64,000 nt of DNA from CAWABB01 sp963701735. GTDB lineage: Bacteria; Bacteroidota; Ignavibacteria; UBA10030; UBA6906. The notes beneath the pieces are model-generated. The model did not search any database. It was not told the origin of the DNA and saw only the letters and a program-made list of their open reading frames with translations. The translations under genes were made by a program, and so were the position numbers. Location of the stretch: NCBI GenBank assembly GCA_963701735.1, contig CAVPBI010000017.1, positions 186,001-250,000 of the forward strand. The letters run 5' to 3'. Within the stretch, counting starts at the first letter, position 1. Each line of letters starts with the position of its first letter. Positions 35,083 through 43,866 of this stretch are shown here, piece by piece.

Positions 35083-36543
35083 ATGCCCCCGGACAAAATC
35101 GTCGAGCCCCGGCTCCTGCGTGGATTCAGGGACTACCTCCCTGGGTCCATGAACGCCCGCAATGCGATCATCTCCACCATCCGCACGGTCTATGAACGCT
35201 ATGGGTTCATGCCGCTCGAGACGCCCGCGCAGGAATACCGCGTCACGCTCCTGGGCTACGGCGAAGAAAACACGAAGCAGATCTTCCCGGTCGTCAACCC
35301 CGAAGAGGAAGATGTCGCCCTCCGCTTCGACCTGACCGCCCCGCTGGCGCGCGTCGTCGCCCAGTATCCCGATCTGCCCCTTCCGTTCCGACGCTACCAG
35401 GTCGGTCCGGTCTGGCGCGCCGACAAGCCCGATCCCGGCCGCTTCCGCGAGTTTCTCCAGTTCGACCTCGATACCGTCGGCTCTGCGTCCCTCGCGGCCG
35501 ATCTGGAAATCCTGTGCGGCATGCACGACACGCTCGAGGCGCTCGGATTCACCCGGTTCAAGATCAGGTTCAGCGACCGCAAGCTCCTCAACAGCCTCCT
35601 CGACTTCGCCGGCATCTCCCGCGAAACCGGCTCCAGGGTCTTCCGCGTGCTCGACAAGCTCGAGAAGATCGGATTCGAGAACGTGGCCGCCGAGTTGACG
35701 TCGGGAAGGGTGGACGCGTCGGGCGACAAAATCCCCGGTCTCGGCCTGACCGCAAGCCAGGTGGAACGCATCCACCAGTTCATCACGATCCCGCAGGGCC
35801 CGAGAGCACAGGTCCTCTCAAACCTTGAGTCGCTCTTCTCGCAGACGCCCGCTGCCCGCGAAGCGCTGGACGAGCTGAAGCTGCTGTGCGACGGACTCGG
35901 TGCGCTCGGTATCTCCGACGAACGCGTCGCGCTCGATCAAAGTATCGCGCGTGGACTCGACTACTATACGGGCCCGGTCTTCGAGGCTATCCTCCTCGAT
36001 GCGCCCGAGTTCGGCTCTGTCTTCGGCGGCGGACGATATGACGGGCTCGTTGAGAGATTCCTCGGACGGAAGATCCCCGGCGTCGGTGCGTCGATCGGCG
36101 TCGATCGCCTGTTCGCCGCGATGCAGAAGCTCAACATGATCGACGTCGCGCCGGCCACGGCACAGGTCATCGTGACAACCATGGAGCCGTCCCGTCTCCT
36201 GGACTACGCCCGGATCACCCGGGAGCTTCGTCAGGCAGGCATCAAAACGGAAATGTATCTCGGAGACGAGAAAGGTCTCGGCAAACAGCTTCAGTATGCG
36301 AACCGCCTCAAGATTCCCTTCGCGGTCATCATGGGGAGCGACGAGTTCAGCCGGGACGAAGTCACGATCAAGAATCTGGCACTTGGCGGAAAGCTCCAGG
36401 ATGCCAAGAAGTCAGCCACCGGGAAAGACCGGGATGAATGGCTGAAGCTCTCCCGCAGCGTCCAGCAGACTATTCCTCGACAGAAGCTTCTGGAAACGCT
36501 GCGCGCACTCCTCGCAGAGGAAAACAATGGCAATCGTCCTTGA
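35083..36543 (+). CDS. hisS: Histidyl-tRNA synthetase, divergent (alpha-proteobacterial/eukaryote-like motif 2)
   Basis: This 486-residue class II synthetase joins His to tRNA-His. Motif 1 region: EPRLLRGFRDYLPGSMNARN and YGFMPLETPAQEY. Motif 2: RRYQVGPVWRADKPDPGRFR then EFLQFDLDTVG. The histidine A motif is ARGLDYYTGPVFE and the motif 3 region is FGGGRYDGLVERF. The C-terminal HGTP anticodon domain starts near residue 365. Canonical bacterial enzymes have an ERPQKGRYRQFHQ-type motif 2. The GPGRFREF form is that of eukaryotes and of the alpha-proteobacterial enzymes that ignore G-1. The ATG at 35083 fits the family start. It overlaps the ammonia-lyase gene by 17 bases. Confidence 0.96.
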   Translation: MPPDKIVEPRLLRGFRDYLPGSMNARNAIISTIRTVYERYGFMPLETPAQEYRVTLLGYGEENTKQIFPVVNPEEEDVALRFDLTAPLARVVAQYPDLPLPFRRYQVGPVWRADKPDPGRFREFLQFDLDTVGSASLAADLEILCGMHDTLEALGFTRFKIRFSDRKLLNSLLDFAGISRETGSRVFRVLDKLEKIGFENVAAELTSGRVDASGDKIPGLGLTASQVERIHQFITIPQGPRAQVLSNLESLFSQTPAAREALDELKLLCDGLGALGISDERVALDQSIARGLDYYTGPVFEAILLDAPEFGSVFGGGRYDGLVERFLGRKIPGVGASIGVDRLFAAMQKLNMIDVAPATAQVIVTTMEPSRLLDYARITRELRQAGIKTEMYLGDEKGLGKQLQYANRLKIPFAVIMGSDEFSRDEVTIKNLALGGKLQDAKKSATGKDRDEWLKLSRSVQQTIPRQKLLETLRALLAEENNGNRP

Positions 36544-38050
36544 CGGTTCCTCGCTTACGATAGAGAAGCTGGTCCGGATCGCCCGGTTCAGCGAGCCGGT
36601 TGAGCTTGCCCCCGCGGCGCTCGAGCGGATCAAGGTGTGCCGCGCGATGCTGGAGCAGAAGCTCCAGGCGCATGAGATCATGTACGGGACCAACACCGGC
36701 ATCGGGGAATTCTCCGAGGTGGTGCTGGACGACGAACAGGTCAAGCTTTTCCAGCGGTACCTGATCTACAACCATGCGGCGGGGATCGGCGACCCGGCCT
36801 CCGTAGAATCCGTCCGCGCCGCAATGGCCGGACGCATCAACGTCCATGCCCACGGCAATTCGGGCTGCCGCCCGGAAATCACGCTGACGCTGGTGGCTCT
36901 GCTGAACCAGGGAGTGACCCCCGTCGTTGCCCAGAAGGGGTCGGTCGGCGCGTGCGGCGACCTCGCCCCCATGGCACAGGTGGCGCTCCTCATGATGGGC
37001 GAGGGAGAGGCCTGGTACCAGGGGAAGCGGATGCCCTCGCGGGAGGCGATGGCCCTTGCAGGGATCCCCATTCCCGGCTTGCAGGCGCGTGACGGGCTGG
37101 CGACGATCAACGGCTCCAATCTGCTCACTGCGATGAGCGCGCTCCAGCTCTACGATATCGAACTCTGGCTGCGGCAGGTGGATATCGCAACGGCGATGAC
37201 GCTCGAAGCGCTCGTCGCCAACCTGAAGCCGTACGACGTCCGTCTCCATCAGCTTCGCGGATTCAGCGGCGCCGTCAGAAGTGCGACGTCCATCATGAAG
37301 TGCATCCAGGGGAGCGACCTCGTCTCAGGCAAGATAAAGACGAAGGTCCAGGATGCGTATTCCATGCGCTCCAGCCCCCAGGTGATCGGCGCAGCATACG
37401 ATGCCGTCGCGCACGCGCGCAAGCAGGTGGAGATCGAACTGAACGGCGTCGGGGACAACCCGATCTTCATTCCTGAGGCGAATCTGACGCTCACCGGCGC
37501 GAACTTCCAGGGCTCTCCGGTGTCGCTCCCGATGGACATGATCGGGGCTGCGGTCACGATGGTCTGCGTCCTCTCCGAGCGCCGCCTGAACAGACTCACC
37601 AATCCCGCGCTCAGCGTCGGCCTCCCCGCGTTCCTGACCAAAGGCGCAGGGATGTTCTCCGGCCTGATGCTCAGTCAGTATACGGCCGACTCGCTCATCG
37701 TCGAGCAGAGGATCCTCTCGATGCCGGCCTCCATCCAGTCCATCCCCGCGGCGGCGGACCAGGAGGACTTCGTATCGATGGGCATGAACACCGCCATCAA
37801 GAACGCACAGATCCTTGACAATGCCTACGGCATCCTCGGGATCGAATTCATGGGCGCCGCTCAGGCACTCGATTTCCGTTCGTTTACGCCGGGGAAGGGT
37901 GTGCACGCTGCGCATGCCGTGATCCGCAAACATGTCGCGCACCTGGACGAAGACCGGCCGCTCTATCCCGACCATGACCGCATGAAAGCTCTCGTGAAAT
38001 CGAACGAGATTCTCGAGGCGGTCGAGCGCGAGGTCGGCTCCCTCTCCTGA
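36527..38050 (+). CDS. Histidine ammonia-lyase family (MIO-type aromatic amino acid lyase) with Ala-Cys-Gly core
   Basis: This 507-residue protein has normal length for HAL. Members remove ammonia from His (to urocanate), Phe or Tyr using an MIO group made from an Ala-Ser-Gly tripeptide. Here the motif reads GSVGACGDLAPM, with Cys143 where Ser143 stands in Pseudomonas putida HAL numbering. Other active-site parts are present: Tyr53 in YGTNTGIG, His83 in YNHAAG, NGSNLLTA, QDAYSMRSSPQV, GVGDNPIF, QEDFVSMG. His83 favours histidine over Phe or Tyr. No hutU, hutI or hutG is beside it, so full degradation is not shown. Translation is probably coupled to hisS by the 17-base overlap. Confidence 0.9.
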   Translation: MAIVLDGSSLTIEKLVRIARFSEPVELAPAALERIKVCRAMLEQKLQAHEIMYGTNTGIGEFSEVVLDDEQVKLFQRYLIYNHAAGIGDPASVESVRAAMAGRINVHAHGNSGCRPEITLTLVALLNQGVTPVVAQKGSVGACGDLAPMAQVALLMMGEGEAWYQGKRMPSREAMALAGIPIPGLQARDGLATINGSNLLTAMSALQLYDIELWLRQVDIATAMTLEALVANLKPYDVRLHQLRGFSGAVRSATSIMKCIQGSDLVSGKIKTKVQDAYSMRSSPQVIGAAYDAVAHARKQVEIELNGVGDNPIFIPEANLTLTGANFQGSPVSLPMDMIGAAVTMVCVLSERRLNRLTNPALSVGLPAFLTKGAGMFSGLMLSQYTADSLIVEQRILSMPASIQSIPAAADQEDFVSMGMNTAIKNAQILDNAYGILGIEFMGAAQALDFRSFTPGKGVHAAHAVIRKHVAHLDEDRPLYPDHDRMKALVKSNEILEAVEREVGSLS

Positions 38051-38097
38051 TCGCTGCATCAGGAGCTCCCGGCCGAACATGCAGGCACGGCTAGACC

Positions 38098-38581
38098 ATG
38101 GATCCAACACTCCTCTGGTTCCTCGCAATCCTGATGGTTGGGGTCGGTATCGTCGGAATATTCATTCCCGTCCTGCCCGGCACGCTCCTCGTGTTCCTCG
38201 GACTGCTCGTTGCCGCTTCCATCGACGGATTTCAGAGAGTGGGGTGGATTCCGATCGTTCTTCTCGGGCTCCTTGCCGCTTCCTCCTACGTGATCGACCT
38301 GATCGCCTCCGCCCACGGCACGAAGCGGGTCGGGGCCAGCAAGTACGCCGCGATCGGCGCGATCATCGGTTCGGTGGTCGGGCTCTTTCTTCGGCATCCC
38401 CGGCATCGTGATCGGTCCGTTCGCCGGAGCGGCAATTGGCGAATACCTGGTTCACCGCGACCCCAAGCGTGCCGGCAAAGCGGGGCTGGGGACCTGGCTG
38501 GGCCTGGTCATCGGGGGGGTGCTCAAGATCGGGCTGATTTTCGTGATGATCGGCCTCTTCATCATCGCCTACCTGGTGTAG
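38098..38581 (+). CDS. DUF456 family membrane protein (one frameshift)
   Basis: This protein of about 160 residues has four or five hydrophobic segments with the DUF456 hallmark pattern: GIVGIFIPVLPGTLLVFLGL, then AASSYVIDLIASAHGTKRVG, ASKYAAIGAIIGSVVGL. After a one-base frame change near 38386-38392 it reads FGIPGIVIGPFAGAAIGEYL, GTWLGLVIGGVLKIGLIFVM, ending at TAG 38579-38581. The function is unknown. It stands between the ammonia-lyase and a UMF1 transporter gene, four bases before the latter. Confidence 0.85.
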
Positions 38582-38584
38582 TCC

Positions 38585-39869
38585 GTGTCCGTCCCCCGCC
38601 GCGCAGTCCTCAGCTGGGCCTTCTATGATTGGGCGAACTCCGCGTTTTCCACGACCGTCATCGCCGGGTTCTTCCCGATCTTCTTCAAGTCGTACTGGGG
38701 GGAGTCGCTCCCGGCTACGGAGAGCACCCGCTGGCTCGGATACTCGCTGTCCGTTTCGGCCCTCCTTGTTGCCCTCATGGGCCCGTTCCTGGGCGCCATG
38801 GCCGACCAGGCCGGTACCAAGAAGCGCTCGCTCGCTATCTTCACGGCGCTGGGTGTCGCCTCGACCGCAGGCCTCGCGTTTGTCGGTGAAGGGATGTGGC
38901 AGCTTGCAGCCTTCCTGTACGTCCTCGCGACCATCGGATTTCTCTGCTCGATCATCTTTTACGATTCTCTCCTGGTCGGCATCACCGACGAGAAGAACGT
39001 GGACGTCGTTTCGGCGAAGAGGCTATGCCCTCGGATATCTCGGCGGCGGGATTCTGTTCGCAATCAATGCGTTCGCCGCGTCGTCGCCGGAGACGTTCGG
39101 ACTCGCCGGAAAAGTCGAGGCCGTCAAGCTTTCCTTCCTGAGCGTCGCGGTGTGGTGGACGGTCTTTTCGATTCCGCTTCTGCTCTTCGTTCCCGAGCCC
39201 CCGGGCGGCACGCCGATGAAGTTCCTCGAGGGCGTCCGTCGCGGGTTCGGGCAGCTCAGGCACACGTTCGAGGGGATCCGGCGCATCAAGATGGCGCTGC
39301 TGTTTCTGCTGGCCTACTGGTTCTATATCGACGGCGTCGATACCGTGATCGGCATGGCGGGGGATTTCGGGAAGGCGATCGGATTTCCGGACGAGGTGCT
39401 CATCACCGGACTGCTGCTGGTTCAGTTCGTGGCGTTCCCGTTCGCCATCCTGATGGGCCGGCTGGGAAGATGGTGGGGACCGAAGAAAGCCATCCTGCTC
39501 AGCCTGCTCGTCTATGCGCTGGTCACGACGGTTGGATCCAGAATCACCACGGAGCCGGTGAACATTCTCGGCTTCGAAACGAACCAGTTCTACCTGCTTG
39601 CGTTCATGGTCGCCACGGTCCAGGGCGGAGTGCAGGCGCTCAGCCGGTCGTTCTTCGCGCGCCTGATCCCTCGCGATCGTGCCGCCGAATTCTTTGGATT
39701 CTACAACATGCTCGGCAAGTTCGCCGCCATCATCGGTCCGTTCCTCGTTGCGACCGTGGTGACGGCCACCGGCGATTCCCGCGCCGGCATCCAGGCGATC
39801 CTCGTGCTCTTCCTGATCGGCGGAGGCATCCTCTTCTTCGTGAACGACCGGACCGCACGACACCAATGA
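38585..39869 (+). CDS. MFS transporter, UMF1/Atg22-like (one frameshift)
   Basis: The start is a GTG at 38585 (SVPRRAVLSWAFYDWANSAF). SWAFYDWANSAFSTTV is the UMF1 family signature. About 12 helices are reconstructed over one frame change near 39010-39022, between VDVVSAK and GYALGYLGGGILFAINAFAA. Later blocks are LLAYWFYIDGVDTVIGMAGD, VQGGVQALSRSFFARLIP and EFFGFYNMLGKFAAIIGPFL. As assembled, the first-frame part runs on into the following glycosyltransferase and creates a false 766-residue fusion. The family probably exports small solutes; the substrate is unknown. The stop overlaps the next ATG. Confidence 0.88.
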
Positions 39870-40885
39870 CGATGCCCACATCCGCCGGCCGCCTCTTCTT
39901 CTTCTCGACGATCTCACCGCCGTTCATCGTCGAGGACGAGCGCACCCTCGCCCGGCATTTCACTGTGGACCGGCTGGTGTCGTCCGGCATCAAGGCCATC
40001 CCCGGAATCATCCACGGCGTGCGGAAGTCTGACGTGACGCTGACGTGGTTCGGCTCCGTCTATGCGGGGCTGATAGTCTTCCTTTCGAGGCTGCTCGGTC
40101 GCCCATCGATCGTTGTCGTTGCAGGCGTGGATGCCTCACGAGACCCGGAGATCGACTACGGCATCTGGTTGAATCCGTGGAAAGCGCGGTTCGTGCGTTA
40201 CGCCTACCGGCACGCGAATCGCGTGCTGGCGGTTTCGCCCTTTCTGGCGTCAGAAGTGAAGCGGCTTGCGGAGTACGACGGGAAGAATACGGGGTTCATC
40301 CCGTTCGGATTCGACGGCGACGAGTGGCGGCCGGGGAACGCCCCGAGGAAGCTCGTCACGACGGTCGCCTCCTGCGAAAACGAATCGCGCATGAAGAAGA
40401 AGGGGCTCGACAAGCTGTTCGAGGCCGCCCGGGCCATGCCGGACGTCCCGTTCAGGGTGATCGGGATGACCCGTGAACTCATTGCCGCAATCCGCTCAAT
40501 CGTGCCCAGGAACGTGGAGATCATCCCGTACATCCCCAGATCGGAAATCCTCCCGTATCTCCAGGAATCCAAAGTCTACACTCAACCATCCTTCACGGAG
40601 GGGCTGCCGAACGCCTTGTGCGAGGCGATGTTATGCGGATGCGTTCCCGTGGGGACCGTTGCGGGAGGCATCCCGACGGCGATCGGCGATGCGGGATTCC
40701 TGGTTCCTTACGGGGACGTCCCGGCGCTGATCAGGGCGCTTCAGCAGGCTCTTGACGCTCCGGAGGAAGCGCGCCAGCGCGCGCGCGCGCACATCCTCAC
40801 GGAGTTCCCGGTGAGCAGGCGCGAGACGGAGCTGGTCGGCGTCGTCGAGGAGCTCCTTCACACCGGGGGCGGGAAAGGTTCATGA
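39866..40885 (+). CDS. Family 4 glycosyltransferase
   Basis: This 339-residue GT-B enzyme starts at the ATG at 39866 (ATGA overlap) or a second ATG two codons on. The N-domain has LTWFGSVYAGLIVFLSRLLG, RPSIVVVAGVDASRDPEIDY and RYAYRHANRVLAVSPFLASE. The C-domain has GFIPFGFDGDEWRP, KGLDKLFEAARAMPDVPFRV, EILPYLQESKVYTQPSFTEG, LPNALCEAMLCGCVPVGTVA. FTEGLPNALCEAM is the E-x7-E retaining GT4 nucleotide-sugar motif. It works on the cytosolic face in making a surface glycan with the adjoining flippase. Confidence 0.92.
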   Translation: MTMPTSAGRLFFFSTISPPFIVEDERTLARHFTVDRLVSSGIKAIPGIIHGVRKSDVTLTWFGSVYAGLIVFLSRLLGRPSIVVVAGVDASRDPEIDYGIWLNPWKARFVRYAYRHANRVLAVSPFLASEVKRLAEYDGKNTGFIPFGFDGDEWRPGNAPRKLVTTVASCENESRMKKKGLDKLFEAARAMPDVPFRVIGMTRELIAAIRSIVPRNVEIIPYIPRSEILPYLQESKVYTQPSFTEGLPNALCEAMLCGCVPVGTVAGGIPTAIGDAGFLVPYGDVPALIRALQQALDAPEEARQRARAHILTEFPVSRRETELVGVVEELLHTGGGKGS

Positions 40886-42276
40886 AGAAGCTGCTGAAAA
40901 ACGTCGCGGCCGTCAGCGCGGCTGACGTGGGAGTCCGCCTGATCGGCTTCGCCACGACAGCGTATCTTGGCCGCGTCCTCGGATCCGATGGGTTCGGACT
41001 ACTGGGCATGGGGCTCGCCATCGCCGGATATCTCTTCCTGGTTGCCAGTCCTGGAATCCACATCACGGGAACGCGCGATATTGCGGCGAAGACGGGGGAC
41101 GAGGGGTATCTCGTGTCAACGGTCATGTCGTTTCGCCTGTTCCTCGCCCCCGCGCTGCTCATCGTGGCAGCCGTCGCGATGATTCTCTGGCACAGCGATT
41201 GGACGATCGCTGCGACGCTGATCGTCTCCACCGCCGCCATCGTGCCGATGGCGTTCTCGTTCGACTGGTACTTCCAGGGGAAGGAAGAGTTCGTGGTTCT
41301 CTCCTCGCAGAAGCTCATCAATGCCCTGGTGTTTCTGGTTGCTGCACTGGTGCTGGTGAGGGGACCGGGGGATGCAGCCCTGGCGGCTGCGGCATTTGTG
41401 GCCGGAACGGTGGGAGCTTCGATCTTCTCGTATCTCGCCTATCGTCCGCACGGAAGGTTTGTGATTGCCTGGGATCCGCCTGCCTGGCGTCGTATGCTGG
41501 AGAGCAGCCTTCCGCTCGCCCTGTCGTCGCTGCTCGCACAGACCGCCACGGGGTTCCCGATTCTTGTGGCCGGGGCCATGCTCTCGACACACGATGCCGG
41601 ACAGATGAACGCCGCCACAAAGCTGATCGTGCTCGCGCTCATCATGGATCGCGTCTTCGCGACGCTCTTCCTCCCGGCGCTGTCCAGGTCAGCGGAAGAG
41701 TCCGACCGGGCGCGCATTGTCCGGCTGGGGCTTAAGATCATTGTGCTGGTTGCCGCTCCCATTGCTGTCGTGGGGTGGACGCTTGCCCCGCTCCTCATGA
41801 CCCTGGTGTTTGGCGAAGGATTCGAAGGTGCGATCGTGCCGTTCAGGATCCTTCTGGTCTATCTTGTGACGACGCTGGTAAATTCTGTCTTCGTTGCCGC
41901 CTTCATTGTCGCGCATCGTGAACGGCTCTATTTCAATGTCATGCTGGTCGGATCGCTCGTGACGGCTGCTGTTGCCCTGGCTGCGACGCCCATGGCGGGT
42001 ATCGAAGGTACCGCAGCGGCGGTGAGCGTCGGCGAGACGCTCATGACAGTGATGTTCGCGTACCTGCTCCGCTCCACTCTGTTGACGGAAAACGGAAAGG
42101 ACTTTCTGCCGCTGTTGGCCGCCGTCCTTGGTATGGCCGTGCTGACCGGGGCGCTGTCATGGTTCTCCATCCCGCTTGCCATCGTTGCCGGGCTTGTCGC
42201 TTACGCCATCCTCCTTGTCGTTATGAAAGGCTTCACCCCTGACGACGTTCAGCTGCTCCGCGAGGTTGCCGGATGA
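40882..42276 (+). CDS. Oligosaccharide flippase (Wzx/RfbX-like, MOP superfamily)
   Basis: This 464-residue polytopic protein has about 13-14 helices. It starts MKKLLKNVAAVSAADVGVRL then GFATTAYLGRVLGSDGFGLL, the typical Wzx N-terminus. Other blocks are FDWYFQGKEEFVVLSSQKLI and LALSSLLAQTATGFPILVAG. It should move lipid-linked oligosaccharide units across the inner membrane. It overlaps GT4 upstream and the deacetylase downstream by four bases each, so the three are translationally coupled. Confidence 0.92.
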   Translation: MKKLLKNVAAVSAADVGVRLIGFATTAYLGRVLGSDGFGLLGMGLAIAGYLFLVASPGIHITGTRDIAAKTGDEGYLVSTVMSFRLFLAPALLIVAAVAMILWHSDWTIAATLIVSTAAIVPMAFSFDWYFQGKEEFVVLSSQKLINALVFLVAALVLVRGPGDAALAAAAFVAGTVGASIFSYLAYRPHGRFVIAWDPPAWRRMLESSLPLALSSLLAQTATGFPILVAGAMLSTHDAGQMNAATKLIVLALIMDRVFATLFLPALSRSAEESDRARIVRLGLKIIVLVAAPIAVVGWTLAPLLMTLVFGEGFEGAIVPFRILLVYLVTTLVNSVFVAAFIVAHRERLYFNVMLVGSLVTAAVALAATPMAGIEGTAAAVSVGETLMTVMFAYLLRSTLLTENGKDFLPLLAAVLGMAVLTGALSWFSIPLAIVAGLVAYAILLVVMKGFTPDDVQLLREVAG

Positions 42277-43866
42277 ACATCAGGGCCGGGCTCCTGCGAC
42301 CATCCCCCGTCTGGCGCCAGTTCATGGCGCAGGAGGGGCTGGACTGGGTCGAACTGAAGTCTGCTGAGGAGATCTCGGGCGGCGGCTTTAGCGTCCTTGT
42401 CGCTCCCTCCCGGACCGGCCCGGCCGATGTGCAGGCAATCGGGGCCTATCTCGCGGATGGCGGAGCCGTCCTTGGTTCGGCCTCTGCGCTCTCCGGACTG
42501 ATGGAGAGCCGGGAGGAACGCCTCCGGTACATCCTCGCGGCGGACGCGTTCTCGTCGGCGGGAGTGATCGACCTGGAGATGGATGCGCTCGTGCCCCGGG
42601 AAGCGAATGTCCTGCGGACACCCCACGGCGCGTTCGCCGTGTTCGCGGGAGAGTGGAAGGGCGGAGTTGCCGTGGTGCTGCCGTTCGATCCTGCGGAGGC
42701 GCTGACCGATGTCCGTGCCGGGTTCAGGAATTTCCACATCAGCCGCGAACGCCTTCCGTGGGAACGGGTGTCCCTCGTGGGGAAAGGGGGCGTGCGCCGG
42801 TTGGTGCGCGACGCCTTGATCTACCTCCACCGCGCGCGCGGACTCCCGTATGTTCACGCCTGGTATTATCCGGACGGACATCCAAACACGTTCATCTTCC
42901 GGATCGACACGGACGGTGCAGGGCGGCAGGACATCGATTCCCTGTACGCCCTTCTGGACGAATATCGCCTTCCCGCGAGCTGGTTCCTCGATGTGAAGAC
43001 TCAGGGGGCAATGCTTCGTCGCTATCATGAGTTCGCCGGGCACGAGATCGGCGTGCACTGCGATGAGCACCGGATCTTCAGGACCGAATCCGAGAACCGC
43101 GCGAACATCGAGAGGGCGCTTTCCACGATGCGCGCCGCCGGACACCAGCCTGTCGGATTCGCGGCGCCGTACGGGTACTGGGATCTCTTCCTCGGCAACG
43201 TGATCGACGAGATGGGGTTTGCATATTCCTCGGAATTCTCGTGGGCATACGATACGCTCCCCGGCGCCCCGGTGACGCCAGCCGGGGAATACAGGACGCT
43301 TCAGGTGCCGATTCATCCGGTCTCGGTCGGGATTCTGCGCCGTGCGGGATGTCCGTCAGGCGCGATGGCGAAGTACTTCGCTTCCGCCGTGCGGCAGCGT
43401 ATGCGCACCGGCGACCCGATGTTCTTCTATCACCATCCATCCCACCGCGAATGGGGAGTGATGCGGGAGCTGTTCAAAGGGGCACGCGACGCAGGCGTGC
43501 CTGCGATGACGATGGGTGAGTTTGCAGGTTGGTGGGGGAAGAGGATAGCATCCAGAATGGCTGTCCGGAGCGAACGGTGGCAGCCTGATGGTCGAACCCG
43601 GGAAACCGGCGGCCGAGGGCGGCAATCCGGCGCCGGATGGCCGCAGCCGGCTGACCGGTGGCAGGGAGGGGGCTGTATGGCTTTCCGTCGTGACGGCCGA
43701 CGGGCGTCATGCGCTGGTCCGTCCTTCGGACGAGATTCATCTCACTGCCTTTGATGCCCGTCCCCTCGAACCTCCGGAGGTCCCCCCGGACGTCCTCCGC
43801 AGTCGTGAGTGGGATCTTCGCGAATTCCTCGGGCAGAAGTTTCTTGAATGGCGGGGTGGCCGATGA
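42273..43866 (+). CDS. Polysaccharide deacetylase family protein with GATase-like N-terminal domain (one frameshift)
   Basis: The N-terminal 190 residues (SAEEISGGGFSVLVAPSRTG, IGAYLADGGAVLGSASALSG) look like a beta-galactosidase trimerisation/GATase-type domain. The NodB-type domain follows: NTFIFRIDTDGAGRQDIDSL (metal Asp), YRLPASWFLDVK, HEIGVHCDEHRIF (H-x-x-x-D/E), PVGFAAPYGYWD, FFYHHPSHREW. After a frame change near 43580-43590 the tail reads VWLSVVTADGRHALVRPSDE, IHLTAFDARPLEPPEVPPDV, WDLREFLGQKFLEWRGG. It is probably a cytosolic or peripheral enzyme trimming acetyl groups from the glycan precursor. There is no signal peptide. Confidence 0.85.

Noticed and set aside
38585..40885. A 766-residue MFS-glycosyltransferase fusion
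   Set aside because: The middle third is nonsense in this frame, and the true MFS chain continues one base over. A frame error joins the first part of the transporter to the next gene.
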